A DNA stretch of 64,000 nt, from positions 298,711 through 362,710 of the forward strand of contig NZ_CP033012.1 of the NCBI RefSeq assembly GCF_005080765.1. Reading direction: 5' to 3'. Position 1 is the first letter of the stretch. Each line of letters opens with the position of its first letter. The position numbers and the translations under genes are program-made. Under the pieces are notes generated by a model that saw only the letters and a list, made by a program, of their open reading frames with translations, was not told the DNA's origin and did not search any database. Of this stretch, positions 35,922 to 44,808 are shown one piece after another. Source of the DNA: Buchnera aphidicola (Anoecia oenotherae) (GTDB taxonomy: Bacteria; Pseudomonadota; Gammaproteobacteria; Enterobacterales; Enterobacteriaceae).

Positions 35922-36256
35922 AAATTCAAAATAATAGTATAGATTTAATTTATAATAATTATGAAAATAATAAATTAAATATAAATTCTTTAATACAAAC
36001 TAATGATTTAAAAAAAAAAATAAACATAAAAAATAAAAATTCTATCATAAAATCTATAGAAACAATATTTATAAACATGGTTTTATCTAATAAAAATACA
36101 TTATGTAGTGAAAATACTTTTTTTAACTCAGATCAAATAAAAATGTTAAATAGTATGTATACTTATCAATTGTCAAGTGTTTTGTCAACAAAGGGATTTG
36201 GAATAGGTAATTTGTTATGTGAAAAAATAAGTTCAAAAAAAAATAAAAACACATAA
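35918..36256 (+). CDS. flgJ: flagellar rod-capping protein FlgJ, N-terminal domain only
   Basis: In E. coli FlgJ has an N-terminal rod-cap domain and a C-terminal muramidase (313 aa). Here only 112 aa exist, covering the cap domain: SIIKSIETIFINMVLSNKN matches the VEGMFVQMMLKSMRDAL helix, and MLNSMYTYQLSSVLSTKGFG matches LYTSMYDQQIAQQMTAGKGLG. The muramidase is entirely missing, and the frame ends cleanly at TAA. The start overlaps the flgI stop. flgK and flgL, which follow in E. coli, are absent. Confidence 0.85.
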   Translation: MKIQNNSIDLIYNNYENNKLNINSLIQTNDLKKKINIKNKNSIIKSIETIFINMVLSNKNTLCSENTFFNSDQIKMLNSMYTYQLSSVLSTKGFGIGNLLCEKISSKKNKNT

Positions 36257-36846
36257 ATTTTATTTTAAAAATAGTTTTATTTTATATTTAAAAAATTAAA
36301 TTTATAAAAAATTTTATTAAAAATAGAAATTATATTGTTTTACTTTTCTTATTATTGTTAAAAAATTTAAATGTGTAATCATTTTTCTATTAAACAACAA
36401 ATTCTATTTTGCTATTAGTAAAAAATGTAAATAAAAATTAAATTTTATCTGTTATTTAATAGATAAAAATATTTTTTAAAAAAAATATAATTAATTTTTA
36501 TCAATTCTAATGGTTTAAAATTGTTTTTTATTTTAATTTCAATAAAAATTAGTCAATTATTATTGAAAAATATTTTAGAATCATTATTTTTATATTTTAT
36601 TAGTAATAAAAATTTAGACGATATTAAAAAAACAAAAAATAAAAATATTTTTATATAAATAATATTTATTAATACTAAAATTAGTGGTTTTTTTTAATAA
36701 AAAGGATTAAATTATTAATTTAATAATTACATTTAATTTAAATAAAAAATATTTTTTTTGTAAAAATTATTTTTATTATTTTTATTAGAGAATTTACTTT
36801 ATAACACAACTAAACGATCTAAAAAAATATTTTAGAGAAATACAAT
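36257..36846. other. gene-free stretch flgJ-rluC
   Basis: This 590 bp interval is where E. coli carries flgK, flgL and rne. All frames are closed by frequent stops, and no remnant is readable. It includes A- and T-rich runs but no convincing terminator for the flagellar operon. Confidence 0.55.
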
Positions 36847-37791
36847 ATGGAGTTTAAAAAATTAATATGTAAAACAATAGTTATTGATCAAAATATGATA
36901 AATAGAAGAATAGATAATGTTATTTTTAACTTATATAAAAATGTTCCTAAAAGTATGATTTATCGGTTAATAAGAACTGGAAAGATTAGAATAAATATAC
37001 AAAAAATAAAGCCATTTTATAAATTAAAAAAAGGGGATATAGTACATATTCCTCCAATTAATACAATAAATAAAGTAGAAAAAAAAATAATTTTATGTAA
37101 AACTATAAAAAAAACTATCATATCTAGTATAATGTATGAAGATGAATTTCTTCTTATAATTAATAAACCCGCAGGAATAGCTGTTCATGGAGGTAGTGGA
37201 GTAAAATTTGGTATAATTGAAATTTTTAGACATATTAGACCAAAAAATAAATATCTTGAATTAGTTCATAGATTAGATCGTGAAACTTCTGGAACGTTAA
37301 TAATAGCTAAAAAATATTCATCTTTGAAAAAATTGCATGAACAATGGATTAATAATAAAATAAAAAAAAAATATATTAGTATAGTTCATGGACATTGGCC
37401 TAAGAATCAAATAAGCATTACTCAACCATTGTTAAAAACGTTTCAGTCTAATAAAAAACGGATGGTTGTTATAAGTGATAAAGGAAAATTTGCAAAAACG
37501 TTTTTTTTAGTAAAAAAATATAATACTAGTACTACTTCTATAGAAGTAACACCTGTTACTGGAAGAACTCATCAGATTAGAGTACATAGTTCTTTTCTAG
37601 GATTCCCGATAATATTTGATAAACGGTACGGTAATACTAAATTAGATAAAATTTTGTTAAAAAAAAATAAGAATGTTTCTTTATTTCTTCATGCTTCTAG
37701 TATACAGTTTAAACATCCTGAAAATAAAAAAGATTTTTTTATAAGCGCTCCATTATCAAAAACGTGGATAGATTATGAAAAAAGTTTATAA
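36847..37791 (+). CDS. rluC: 23S rRNA pseudouridine synthase RluC
   Basis: Forms pseudouridine at positions 955, 2504 and 2580 of 23S rRNA in E. coli. The 314 aa protein (319 in E. coli) has an N-terminal S4-like RNA-binding domain (about residues 15-75, NRRIDNVIF and RTGKIRINIQKIKPFYKLKK). The catalytic domain has INKPAGIAVHGGSG and the signature VHRLDRETSGTLIIAKK with the catalytic Asp (about residue 142). PVTGRTHQIRVHSSFLG follows. rpmF lies next on the same strand, as in E. coli (rluC ... yceD-rpmF, with yceD missing). Confidence 0.97.
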   Translation: MEFKKLICKTIVIDQNMINRRIDNVIFNLYKNVPKSMIYRLIRTGKIRINIQKIKPFYKLKKGDIVHIPPINTINKVEKKIILCKTIKKTIISSIMYEDEFLLIINKPAGIAVHGGSGVKFGIIEIFRHIRPKNKYLELVHRLDRETSGTLIIAKKYSSLKKLHEQWINNKIKKKYISIVHGHWPKNQISITQPLLKTFQSNKKRMVVISDKGKFAKTFFLVKKYNTSTTSIEVTPVTGRTHQIRVHSSFLGFPIIFDKRYGNTKLDKILLKKNKNVSLFLHASSIQFKHPENKKDFFISAPLSKTWIDYEKSL

Positions 37792-37910
37792 TTAATTAAA
37801 TTAAATTTAAAATAATTAAACGTATTTTTATTAATATATAATAATTACATATTAATATTTTTTTAATTATTTCGATAACATTAAATATTTTTTAAAAATA
37901 AAGGAAAAGT

Positions 37911-38084
37911 ATGGCAGTTCAAAAAAATAAACCTTCTCGTTCTAAGCGTGGAATGCGTAGATTACATGATAAAATTTTTTCTCCTTCTATATCTAAAGAT
38001 AAAAATTCAAACGAGTTGCATATAAGACATAATATTACTGCAACAGGAAATTATAAAGGCAGAAAAGTGATTTTTAAAAAATAA
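37911..38084 (+). CDS. rpmF: 50S ribosomal protein L32
   Basis: Small ribosomal protein of 57 aa, exactly the E. coli length. The translation begins MAVQKNKPSRSKRGMRRLHD, nearly identical to the E. coli N-terminus, and ends NITATGNYKGRKVIFKK. The ribosome binding site AAAGGAAA lies 7-8 nt upstream of the ATG. In E. coli it precedes plsX-fabH-fabD-fabG-acpP. Here plsX and fabH are missing between rpmF and fabD. Confidence 0.97.
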   Translation: MAVQKNKPSRSKRGMRRLHDKIFSPSISKDKNSNELHIRHNITATGNYKGRKVIFKK

Positions 38085-38384
38085 AAAATATTTACAATTT
38101 TTAATAAATGATTTAAAGCTACAAACATAATATTACTGATCATTTTAAAGTAAAAAAACTCATATAATTAAAACATGTAGTTTTTAATTTTATTGTTTAT
38201 TACTGATGGTAAAAGTAAAAATTTATTGTTATAAAAATAACTTTATTATTTTTAATATAAGATTTATATCAATAGAGATATGGAATATATAATGTATATA
38301 TTTTTTAATTTTATTAAATATTACTAATTTTATAGATGTAAAAAATTGTACATGTACAGTATTATTTAGAATATAGAAGGTAAT
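38085..38384. other. gene-free spacer rpmF-fabD
   Basis: This 300 bp interval is where E. coli has plsX and fabH. There is no readable remnant. A good ribosome binding site AGAAGG at 38375-38380 belongs to fabD. Confidence 0.6.
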
Positions 38385-39320
38385 ATGTTGTTTGCAATGA
38401 TTTTTCCCGGACAAGGTTCTCTTAACGTACATAATACATTTAAGTGTTTAAACTCAAGCAGCTTAAAAATTGTAAAAAATACGTTTGAGGAAGCTTCTGA
38501 AATTATCAAATTGAATTTGTGGGATATTTTTTTTTATTCTAAAAATAAAAACCATTCTTACATACAAATAGTAATATTAACAATATCTGTAGCTATATAT
38601 AGAATGTGGATGACTATTACAGGAATTAAACCAACAATAATGGCAGGACATAGTTTAGGAGAGTATTCAGCTTTAGTATGTTGTAATATTTTGAGTTTTT
38701 CAGAAGCAGTAAAAATTATACATGCAAGAGAAAAAATAATGACTTTTGCGTGTAAAAATTTTGAAGGTAGCATGTTAACAATAAAAGGATTAAAACTAGA
38801 AAATATAAAAAAATTAATTATATTAAATTTTCCTAACCCAGCAATTTCTATAGCATGTATAAATTCTAGAACAAATATAGTTGTTTCAGGAAAGATAAAA
38901 TATATAAAAAAAATGCAACTACTATGTGAAAAATATGGAGCGAAGTTTACAAAAATACTTCCAATTCATATTGCTGCGCATTCTTATTTAATGAAACCAG
39001 CAGCTAAACGTCTATATAAATTAATCAAAAAAGTTAAATTTCATAATCCTGTATGTCCAATAGTTAATAATACTTCGATAAAATGTGAAACGTCTTCTAT
39101 TTTTATAAAAAAATCTTTAATTCAACAATTATATAAACCAGTTAGATGGATAGAAGTGATGCAATATATTTTTTCTAAAAAAATAAAATTGTTTTTAGAG
39201 ATTGGATCTTCTTCTATTTTAACTCATCTTAATAAAGATATAAATGGTATTACTAGTATTTCATTATATAAAATGAGCAATTTTTTAAAAGCATTTAAAA
39301 TTTTAAGTAAAAAATCATGA
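38385..39320 (+). CDS. fabD: malonyl-CoA:acyl carrier protein transacylase
   Basis: Loads malonyl groups on ACP for fatty acid elongation. The protein has 311 aa (309 in E. coli). It has the N-terminal FPGQGS motif, the nucleophile serine in MAGHSLGEYSALV (about residue 92), and the later segment NIVVSGKIKYIKK. The catalytic His is in PIHIAAHSYLMKPA (about 201). The C-terminal LFLEIGSSSILTHL fits as well. Its TGA stop overlaps the ATG of fabG (ATGA). Several positions differ from free-living relatives, but catalytic residues are present. Confidence 0.95.
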   Translation: MLFAMIFPGQGSLNVHNTFKCLNSSSLKIVKNTFEEASEIIKLNLWDIFFYSKNKNHSYIQIVILTISVAIYRMWMTITGIKPTIMAGHSLGEYSALVCCNILSFSEAVKIIHAREKIMTFACKNFEGSMLTIKGLKLENIKKLIILNFPNPAISIACINSRTNIVVSGKIKYIKKMQLLCEKYGAKFTKILPIHIAAHSYLMKPAAKRLYKLIKKVKFHNPVCPIVNNTSIKCETSSIFIKKSLIQQLYKPVRWIEVMQYIFSKKIKLFLEIGSSSILTHLNKDINGITSISLYKMSNFLKAFKILSKKS

Positions 39321-40042
39321 CTTTTTTAGGTAAAATAGCAATAGTTACAGGTGCTAGTAGAGGAATAGGAAAATCAACAGCAATTATGCTAGCAAATAAA
39401 GGAGCTACAGTTATAGGAACTTCTACTACTGAGACAGGTGCTAAGAGTATAAAAAAATATTTAAGAAAAATGTCTGGAGACGGAGTTATACTAGAAATAA
39501 CTAATATTTATTCAATAAAAAAATTAATTAAATATATTTTAAAACATTTTCATCGTATTGATATTTTAATAAATAATGCCGGAATTGTAGAAGATAATTT
39601 GTTATGCAAAATGACATTTTTGCAGTGGGAAAAAGTATTAAGAGTTAATTTAAGTTCTGCATTTTATATTTCTAAATTAGTAGTTCCATTAATGAAAAAA
39701 CAAAAATATGGAAGAATTGTTACAGTAAGTTCAATAGTAGGATTTATCGGCAATGTTGGACAAATTAATTATGCTTCTTCTAAATCCGGATTAATTGGTT
39801 TTAATAAATCTATGGCTTTAGAATTATCTTTTAGAAATATAACTGTTAATATTGTAGCTCCAGGTTATATAAAAACAGATATGACTTCAAGAATTAAAAA
39901 AAAAATATTAAATAAAATACCAATGAAAAAATTCGGAACTAAAGAAGATGTTGCTAATGCTATCATTTTTTTATCTTCAGATTGTGCAAAGTATATTACT
40001 GGTCAAACATTACATGTAAACGGTGGATTATTTATGAATTAA
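39317..40042 (+). CDS. fabG: 3-oxoacyl-[acyl-carrier-protein] reductase
   Basis: NADPH-dependent reduction of beta-ketoacyl-ACP in fatty acid synthesis. The 241 aa protein (244 in E. coli) is a classical short-chain dehydrogenase: IVTGASRGIGKSTAIMLAN (cofactor), LINNAGIVEDNLLCKM, the catalytic Ser in TVSSIVGFIGNVGQ and YASSKSGLIGFNKSMALE with catalytic Tyr and Lys (about residues 151 and 155), and VAPGYIKTDMT. It is translationally coupled to fabD and followed by acpP 45 bp later. Confidence 0.98.
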   Translation: MTFLGKIAIVTGASRGIGKSTAIMLANKGATVIGTSTTETGAKSIKKYLRKMSGDGVILEITNIYSIKKLIKYILKHFHRIDILINNAGIVEDNLLCKMTFLQWEKVLRVNLSSAFYISKLVVPLMKKQKYGRIVTVSSIVGFIGNVGQINYASSKSGLIGFNKSMALELSFRNITVNIVAPGYIKTDMTSRIKKKILNKIPMKKFGTKEDVANAIIFLSSDCAKYITGQTLHVNGGLFMN

Positions 40043-40087
40043 CAAGTGAAAGATAAACTTTTTAATATACATTTAGGATATACAATA

Positions 40088-40336
40088 ATGAAAGACATAG
40101 AAGAAGAAATGAAACAAATTGTTTCAGAACAACTTGACATAAAAAAAGATAAATTATCTAAAACATCTTTTTTTTCAAAAGATTTAGGAGCAGATTCTTT
40201 GGATATAATAGAACTTATTATGTCTATAGAAGAAAAGTTTGGTGTTAACATTTCAGATGAAGAAGCAGAAAAAATTACTACTTTACAACATGCTATTGAT
40301 TTTGTTAAAAAGTATAAATCTTCTTTAAATGATTAG
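40088..40336 (+). CDS. acpP: acyl carrier protein
   Basis: Carries growing acyl chains on a phosphopantetheine arm. I take the ATG at 40088 (MKDIEEEMKQIVSEQL), which aligns with the E. coli start and has AGGA 9 nt upstream. A longer frame from a GTG at 40046 is unsupported. The protein is 82 aa (78 in E. coli). The phosphopantetheine attachment serine is in DLGADSLDIIELIM (about residue 38), and DEEAEKITTLQHAIDFV closes the fold. Two hairpins follow in the spacer. Confidence 0.97.
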   Translation: MKDIEEEMKQIVSEQLDIKKDKLSKTSFFSKDLGADSLDIIELIMSIEEKFGVNISDEEAEKITTLQHAIDFVKKYKSSLND

Positions 40337-40702
40337 ATTGCTATTTTTTATTAATAAAAATTATTCTCGTATAATTATACGATAATCATGAAAACTTCTC
40401 TTTATAAGAAGTAAATACATTTATTCTTATAATAAATATTAAAAATATATTATTTATTTATAATAAAATATATTTTTACAAAAAATTATATGAATATTTT
40501 TTGAATCTAGAAATCAATTCTTATACAAATTGTATATTATTTATTTTTTTCGTTAGTTGTTCATGTTAATAATCTTTTTTTTGAATGTTAAGAAAAGTAA
40601 AATTATGAATGTTGTTTTGTTTATCGCACATTCATATTTTGCGTTCAAATAATGTTTTTTAGTTCAGTATATGTGCTTTTATTTTATAAAAAGAAAATAG
40701 AT
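40337..40702. other. gene-free spacer acpP-tmk
   Basis: About 365 bp. Two hairpins near its start are listed separately. In E. coli fabF, pabC and mltG lie between acpP and tmk. None is visible here. Confidence 0.55.
40362..40412 (+). terminator. tandem hairpins downstream of acpP
   Basis: The first hairpin pairs ATTCTCGTAT with ATACGATAAT across AATT at 40362-40385 (one mismatch). The second pairs ACTTCT with AGAAGT around a short loop at 40394-40412. Both lie within 80 bp of the acpP stop and probably end or stabilise the fabDG-acpP transcript. T runs are weak. Confidence 0.45.
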
Positions 40703-41338
40703 ATGATTAGAAATAAATTTATAGTAGTGGAAGGTATAGAAGGAGCTGGAAAAACTACAGCATCAATTTATATAAAAAATATTTTAAGAGATATTGGTAT
40801 TAGAAATGTTATTTCTGTAAGGGAACCAGGTAGTACTGAATTAGCAGAAGAAATAAGGTATTTAGTAAAAAAAAATTTTAGTCATGATTTAATTACTATT
40901 AATACAGAATTATTATTAATGTATGCAGCAAGAACTCAATTAATTGAGAGTATTGTTAAACCACAATTAAAAAAAGGATATTGGATTATAGGAGATAGAC
41001 ATTATTTTTCTTCGTATGCTTATCAAGGAATATTTTCAAAAAGTATTAAGAAAAAAATTTCTGTTTTACAATCTATTTTTTTTGGATCTTTTAAACCTGG
41101 TCTAACTTTTTTTTTAGATATATCTCCATGTACTAGCATAAAAAGAATAAAAAAGCGAAAAGTATTAGATAGAATAGAAATGAAAAATATTAAATTTTTT
41201 TCTAAAGTTAGACTAGAATATTTAAAGTTAGTAAATAAATATAGTAACTGTATTACTATTAATGCTGAAAGAAAAAAAGATGAGGTTCATAAAGAAATAA
41301 AAACTAAATTATATACATGGATTAAAAATTATGAATAA
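40703..41338 (+). CDS. tmk: thymidylate kinase
   Basis: Phosphorylates dTMP to dTDP for DNA synthesis. I chose the ATG giving MIRNKFIVVEGIEGAGKTTA because it matches the E. coli start (MRSKYIVIEGLEGAGKTT). A frame reaching 17 codons upstream is probably untranslated. The length is 211 aa (213 in E. coli). The P-loop EGAGKTT, the substrate motif REPGSTELAEEIR and the DRHYFSSYAYQG segment are clear. The last bases overlap the start of holB by 8 nt, so the two are translationally coupled. Confidence 0.96.
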   Translation: MIRNKFIVVEGIEGAGKTTASIYIKNILRDIGIRNVISVREPGSTELAEEIRYLVKKNFSHDLITINTELLLMYAARTQLIESIVKPQLKKGYWIIGDRHYFSSYAYQGIFSKSIKKKISVLQSIFFGSFKPGLTFFLDISPCTSIKRIKKRKVLDRIEMKNIKFFSKVRLEYLKLVNKYSNCITINAERKKDEVHKEIKTKLYTWIKNYE

Positions 41339-42323
41339 TAAGTATCCGTGGATAGTTGGTTTATATAATCAGGTAATTAATCAATATAGACAAGGTTATA
41401 ATAATAAATCTATTGTAATTAATTCCATGATAGGTACTGCATGTTCTGTTTTAATATGGAATATTATTAAATGGATATTATGTGAAAGAAAAAAAAATAT
41501 ATATAGTTGTAACCAATGTGTTTCATGTATTTTAATGAACTTAAAAAATCATCCAGATTTTTATTTTATAGATTTAAAAAAAGAAAAATCTGATTCTTAC
41601 ATAGAAAAAGCTATTGATCTAGTAAAAAAAATTATTGCTAGTACATCTCATCAGAATAGTGCAAAAATTATTTTTTTTTCTAATAGTAATAATATACCTG
41701 TTTCTTTTATTGATTTTTTATTAAAGATAGTAGAAGATTCTTATTCTAATACTTTTCTTTTTATAAAAAACTATTTTTCTGACATGTTACCAACAATATT
41801 TATTGGTCGTTGTATTACATATAATTTGTTTTTTTCTGTACGGGATAAAAAAAATATTTTATGGTTACAAAAAGCAACTAATTCTTCGTTAAAGTTGTGT
41901 ATGATTATGCTAAAATTGAGTAATGGATCACCATTAGTTGCATGTTATATGTTGAAACATACACTCTTAAAAAAAAGAGAATCATTTTACAAACAATTTA
42001 ATTCTTGTCTAAGAAAAAAAAATTTTTTTTTATTGTTTCCTTTTTTTGAAGAGATAAATTTTAGTTTAATTATTTTGTGGATTTATTCTATTTTAATAGA
42101 TGCCATTAAAATAAAGTATTTAGATGAATCCTATTTAATTAATTTAGATCAAAAATTATTAATTTTAAAAATTTCTTTTAAATATTCATTTAAAAAGTTA
42201 AGTTTAAGTATACATTCTTGGTTTAAATGTAGATTTAATTTAATAAACATTATTGGAATAGATCAAAATGTATTAATTACAAGTGAATTACTAAAATTTG
42301 AAAAAATTTTTTTTCATATTTAA
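41331..42323 (+). CDS. holB: DNA polymerase III subunit delta'
   Basis: Subunit of the clamp loader. At 330 aa it agrees with the 334 aa of E. coli HolB. The N-terminus PWIVGLYNQVINQYRQG corresponds to the E. coli PWLRPDFEKLVASYQAG-type start. The zinc-binding cysteine cluster SCNQCVSCILMNLKNHPDF (about residues 58-76) is preserved, as is FIDFLLKIVEDSYSNTFLFI, the family's LLKTLEEPP region. The rest is strongly diverged and AT-biased. The identification also rests on its tmk-holB-ycfH-ptsG position, the same order as in E. coli. Confidence 0.9.
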   Translation: MNNKYPWIVGLYNQVINQYRQGYNNKSIVINSMIGTACSVLIWNIIKWILCERKKNIYSCNQCVSCILMNLKNHPDFYFIDLKKEKSDSYIEKAIDLVKKIIASTSHQNSAKIIFFSNSNNIPVSFIDFLLKIVEDSYSNTFLFIKNYFSDMLPTIFIGRCITYNLFFSVRDKKNILWLQKATNSSLKLCMIMLKLSNGSPLVACYMLKHTLLKKRESFYKQFNSCLRKKNFFLLFPFFEEINFSLIILWIYSILIDAIKIKYLDESYLINLDQKLLILKISFKYSFKKLSLSIHSWFKCRFNLINIIGIDQNVLITSELLKFEKIFFHI

Positions 42324-42351
42324 CATTTATTTAATTAAAGAGATAAAACAT

Positions 42352-43127
42352 ATGTTCTTAGTAGATTCTCATTGTCATATAGATGATTTAGATTATAAAA
42401 AATTACATATTAATATAAATGATGTTTTAGATAAAGCAAAAAAAAAAATGTTCATGCAATTTTAGCAGTTTCAATTTCGTTAGAAAAATTTAAAAAATTT
42501 TTTTTAGGAGAAGATTTGCGTTCAAAAGTTTGGTATTCGTGTGGAATACATCCTTTGTATTGTAGTAATAATAGTTCTCTTCTAGAATTAGAAAAACTTG
42601 CTAATAACCGAAAAGTAATAGCAGTAGGAGAAACAGGATTAGATTATTATCATAATAAAAAAAATATTAATCTTCAAAAAAAATTTTTTAGACAACATAT
42701 TAGAACTGCTATTAATCTTAATAAACCATTGATAGTTCATATGAGAAGTTCTAGTTTAGATGTTTTAAAAATATTAAAAGAAGAAAAAGCATATATTTGT
42801 AAAGGAGTTATACATTCTTTTACAGAAAGTAAGTTAATAGTTAAAAAAATTTTAGATATGAATTTTTTTATTTCTTTTTCCGGAATTACAACATTTAAAA
42901 ATGCACAACATTTAGTAGAAGTTGTTAAATATGTTCCAATAGAAAGAATGTTAATAGAAACAGATTCTCCTTATTTAAGTCCTGTTCCATATCGTGGAAG
43001 AGAAAATCAGCCTGCTTATTTGTATAATATAGCAAAATGTTTATCTAAAATAAAAAATATGGATTTAAACGTTTTTTCAGCAATTACAACAAAAAATTTT
43101 TATAAATTATTTTTTAAGCGTAATTAG
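42352..43127 (+). pseudogene. ycfH: TatD-family metal-dependent hydrolase YcfH, frameshifted in a poly(A) tract
   Basis: The TatD-family DNase-like hydrolase is read from the ATG at 42352 as MFLVDSHCHIDDLDYKK, with the HxH metal ligands. An A11 run at 42438-42448 then shifts the frame, giving a stop at about 42466. One extra A restores the reading AKKNVHAILAVSISLEKF, which joins directly to the second part (VWYSCGIHPLYC, VGETGLDYYH, IVHMRSSSLDV, VIHSFTES, ETDSPYLSPVPYRGRENQP). The restored protein is about 258 residues (E. coli YcfH 265). All metal ligands survive, but they are split between the two frames, so only a slipped or corrected transcript gives an active enzyme. Confidence 0.88.
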
Positions 43128-43256
43128 TAATGTTTTAAAAAAATATTATTTTTTACGAGTTTACTAAGTCAATTTTTAATATTTAAAATAATTTAATTAT
43201 TATTTTTCATATATTAGTTATATTTTTATGTATAGTTATAGAGGATAATATAATTT

Positions 43257-44705
43257 ATGTTACAAAATGCATTTTCAAGTTTTCAAAAAATTGGAAAATC
43301 TTTAATGTTACCAGTTTCTGTACTTCCAATTGCAGGTCTTTTTTTAGGTTTAGGATCTGCAAACTTTCATTATATTCCAGCGGTTATTTCTAAAGTGATG
43401 ATTGAAGCAGGAAGTTCTGTATTTTCTAATATGTCAGTTATTTTTTCTATAGGAGTGGCATTAGGTTTTACTAAAAATGATGGAGTAGCTGCATTATCAG
43501 CAGTTATTTCTTATGGAATTATGAAAAAAACAATGTTTGTTTTTACTCCATTTTTTTTAAATCAATCATTAAATAATGTATCTTTAAATTATTTTTCTGA
43601 TACAGGCATATTAGGTGGTATTCTTGTTGGAGGAATGACTGCATATTTATTTAATATTTTTTCTAAAATTGAGCTTCCAGAATACTTAGGATTTTTTTCT
43701 GGAAAAAGATTTATTCCTATGATTACAGGTATTTTTTCTGTTTTTTTAGGAATATTACTTTCTATGGTTTGGCCTTCAGTAGGACAAATAATTCAAAATT
43801 TTTCTTTATGGGCGGCTTATCAAAGTCCAGGAATAGCATTTGGAATTTATGGTTTAGTAGAGAGAATACTTGTTCCTTTTGGATTACACCATATATGGAA
43901 TGTTCCTTTTCAAATGCAAATTGGAGAATACATAAATTCTTCTGGCAAAGTTTTTCATGGAGATATAGCTAGATATATGGCTGGAGATACTACTGCTGGA
44001 AGATTATCTGGCGGTTTTTTGTTCAAAATGTACGGATTACCAGGTGCTGCTATAGCTATTTGGCACACAGCTAAAACAAAATACAAAAAAAAAGTGGCAG
44101 GGATTATGATTTCAGCTGCTTTAACTGCTTTTGTAACTGGAATTACAGAACCAATTGAGTTTTCTTTTATATTAGTAGCTCCTATATTATATGTAATTCA
44201 TTCAATTTTATCTGGATTAGCTTTTACTATATGTGTTTTATTAGATATGAGAGCTGGAACTAGTTTTTCACATGGAATTTTAGATTTTTTAATATTAAGT
44301 GGAAACAGTCATAATCTGTGGTTATTTCCGATTGTTGGAGTACTATATGCTATAGTTTATTATATTATTTTCTATTCTTTCATAATAATTTTTGATTTAA
44401 AAACTCCTGGAAGAGAATATTTTTCAGAATCATTAAAATCTAAAAATATAGAAAAAATAGTTTCTAAAATAGTAGATGCTTTTGGAGGAGTTGAAAATAT
44501 CGTTAGTATAGATGCTTGTATAACTCGTTTAAGAGTATCAGTTAAAGATAATACTAAAGTTAATCAAATACAATTAAAAAAAATTGGTGCTTTAGGAGTA
44601 ATAATTTCGGGATCTGGAATACAAGCTGTTTTTGGAACAAAGTCAGATAATATTAAAACGGCTATTGACGAATATATAAAAAATTATAAAATTACAAAAA
44701 AATAA
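43257..44705 (+). CDS. ptsG: PTS glucose-specific EIICB component
   Basis: Membrane permease that imports glucose and phosphorylates it to glucose 6-phosphate, fed by HPr and EIIA-Glc. The protein is 482 aa (477 in E. coli). The N-terminal IIC domain (about residues 1-385) has many membrane segments and the conserved FGLHHIWNVPFQMQIGEY, HGDIARYMAGD and GITEPIEFSF. A C-terminal IIB domain (about 400-478) has the phosphorylated cysteine in IDACITRLRVSV. Conservation with E. coli is unusually high over the whole length. It appears to be the main sugar entry for the glycolytic genes of the window. Confidence 0.98.
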   Translation: MLQNAFSSFQKIGKSLMLPVSVLPIAGLFLGLGSANFHYIPAVISKVMIEAGSSVFSNMSVIFSIGVALGFTKNDGVAALSAVISYGIMKKTMFVFTPFFLNQSLNNVSLNYFSDTGILGGILVGGMTAYLFNIFSKIELPEYLGFFSGKRFIPMITGIFSVFLGILLSMVWPSVGQIIQNFSLWAAYQSPGIAFGIYGLVERILVPFGLHHIWNVPFQMQIGEYINSSGKVFHGDIARYMAGDTTAGRLSGGFLFKMYGLPGAAIAIWHTAKTKYKKKVAGIMISAALTAFVTGITEPIEFSFILVAPILYVIHSILSGLAFTICVLLDMRAGTSFSHGILDFLILSGNSHNLWLFPIVGVLYAIVYYIIFYSFIIIFDLKTPGREYFSESLKSKNIEKIVSKIVDAFGGVENIVSIDACITRLRVSVKDNTKVNQIQLKKIGALGVIISGSGIQAVFGTKSDNIKTAIDEYIKNYKITKK

Positions 44706-44808
44706 ATTTTTTCTATATAGATATACATATTATAGTAATTTAATATAGAATTAATTTCGCGTGTTTTTTATTCACTAAAACAGTATTATTTTTTTATATG
44801 AGGATTAT

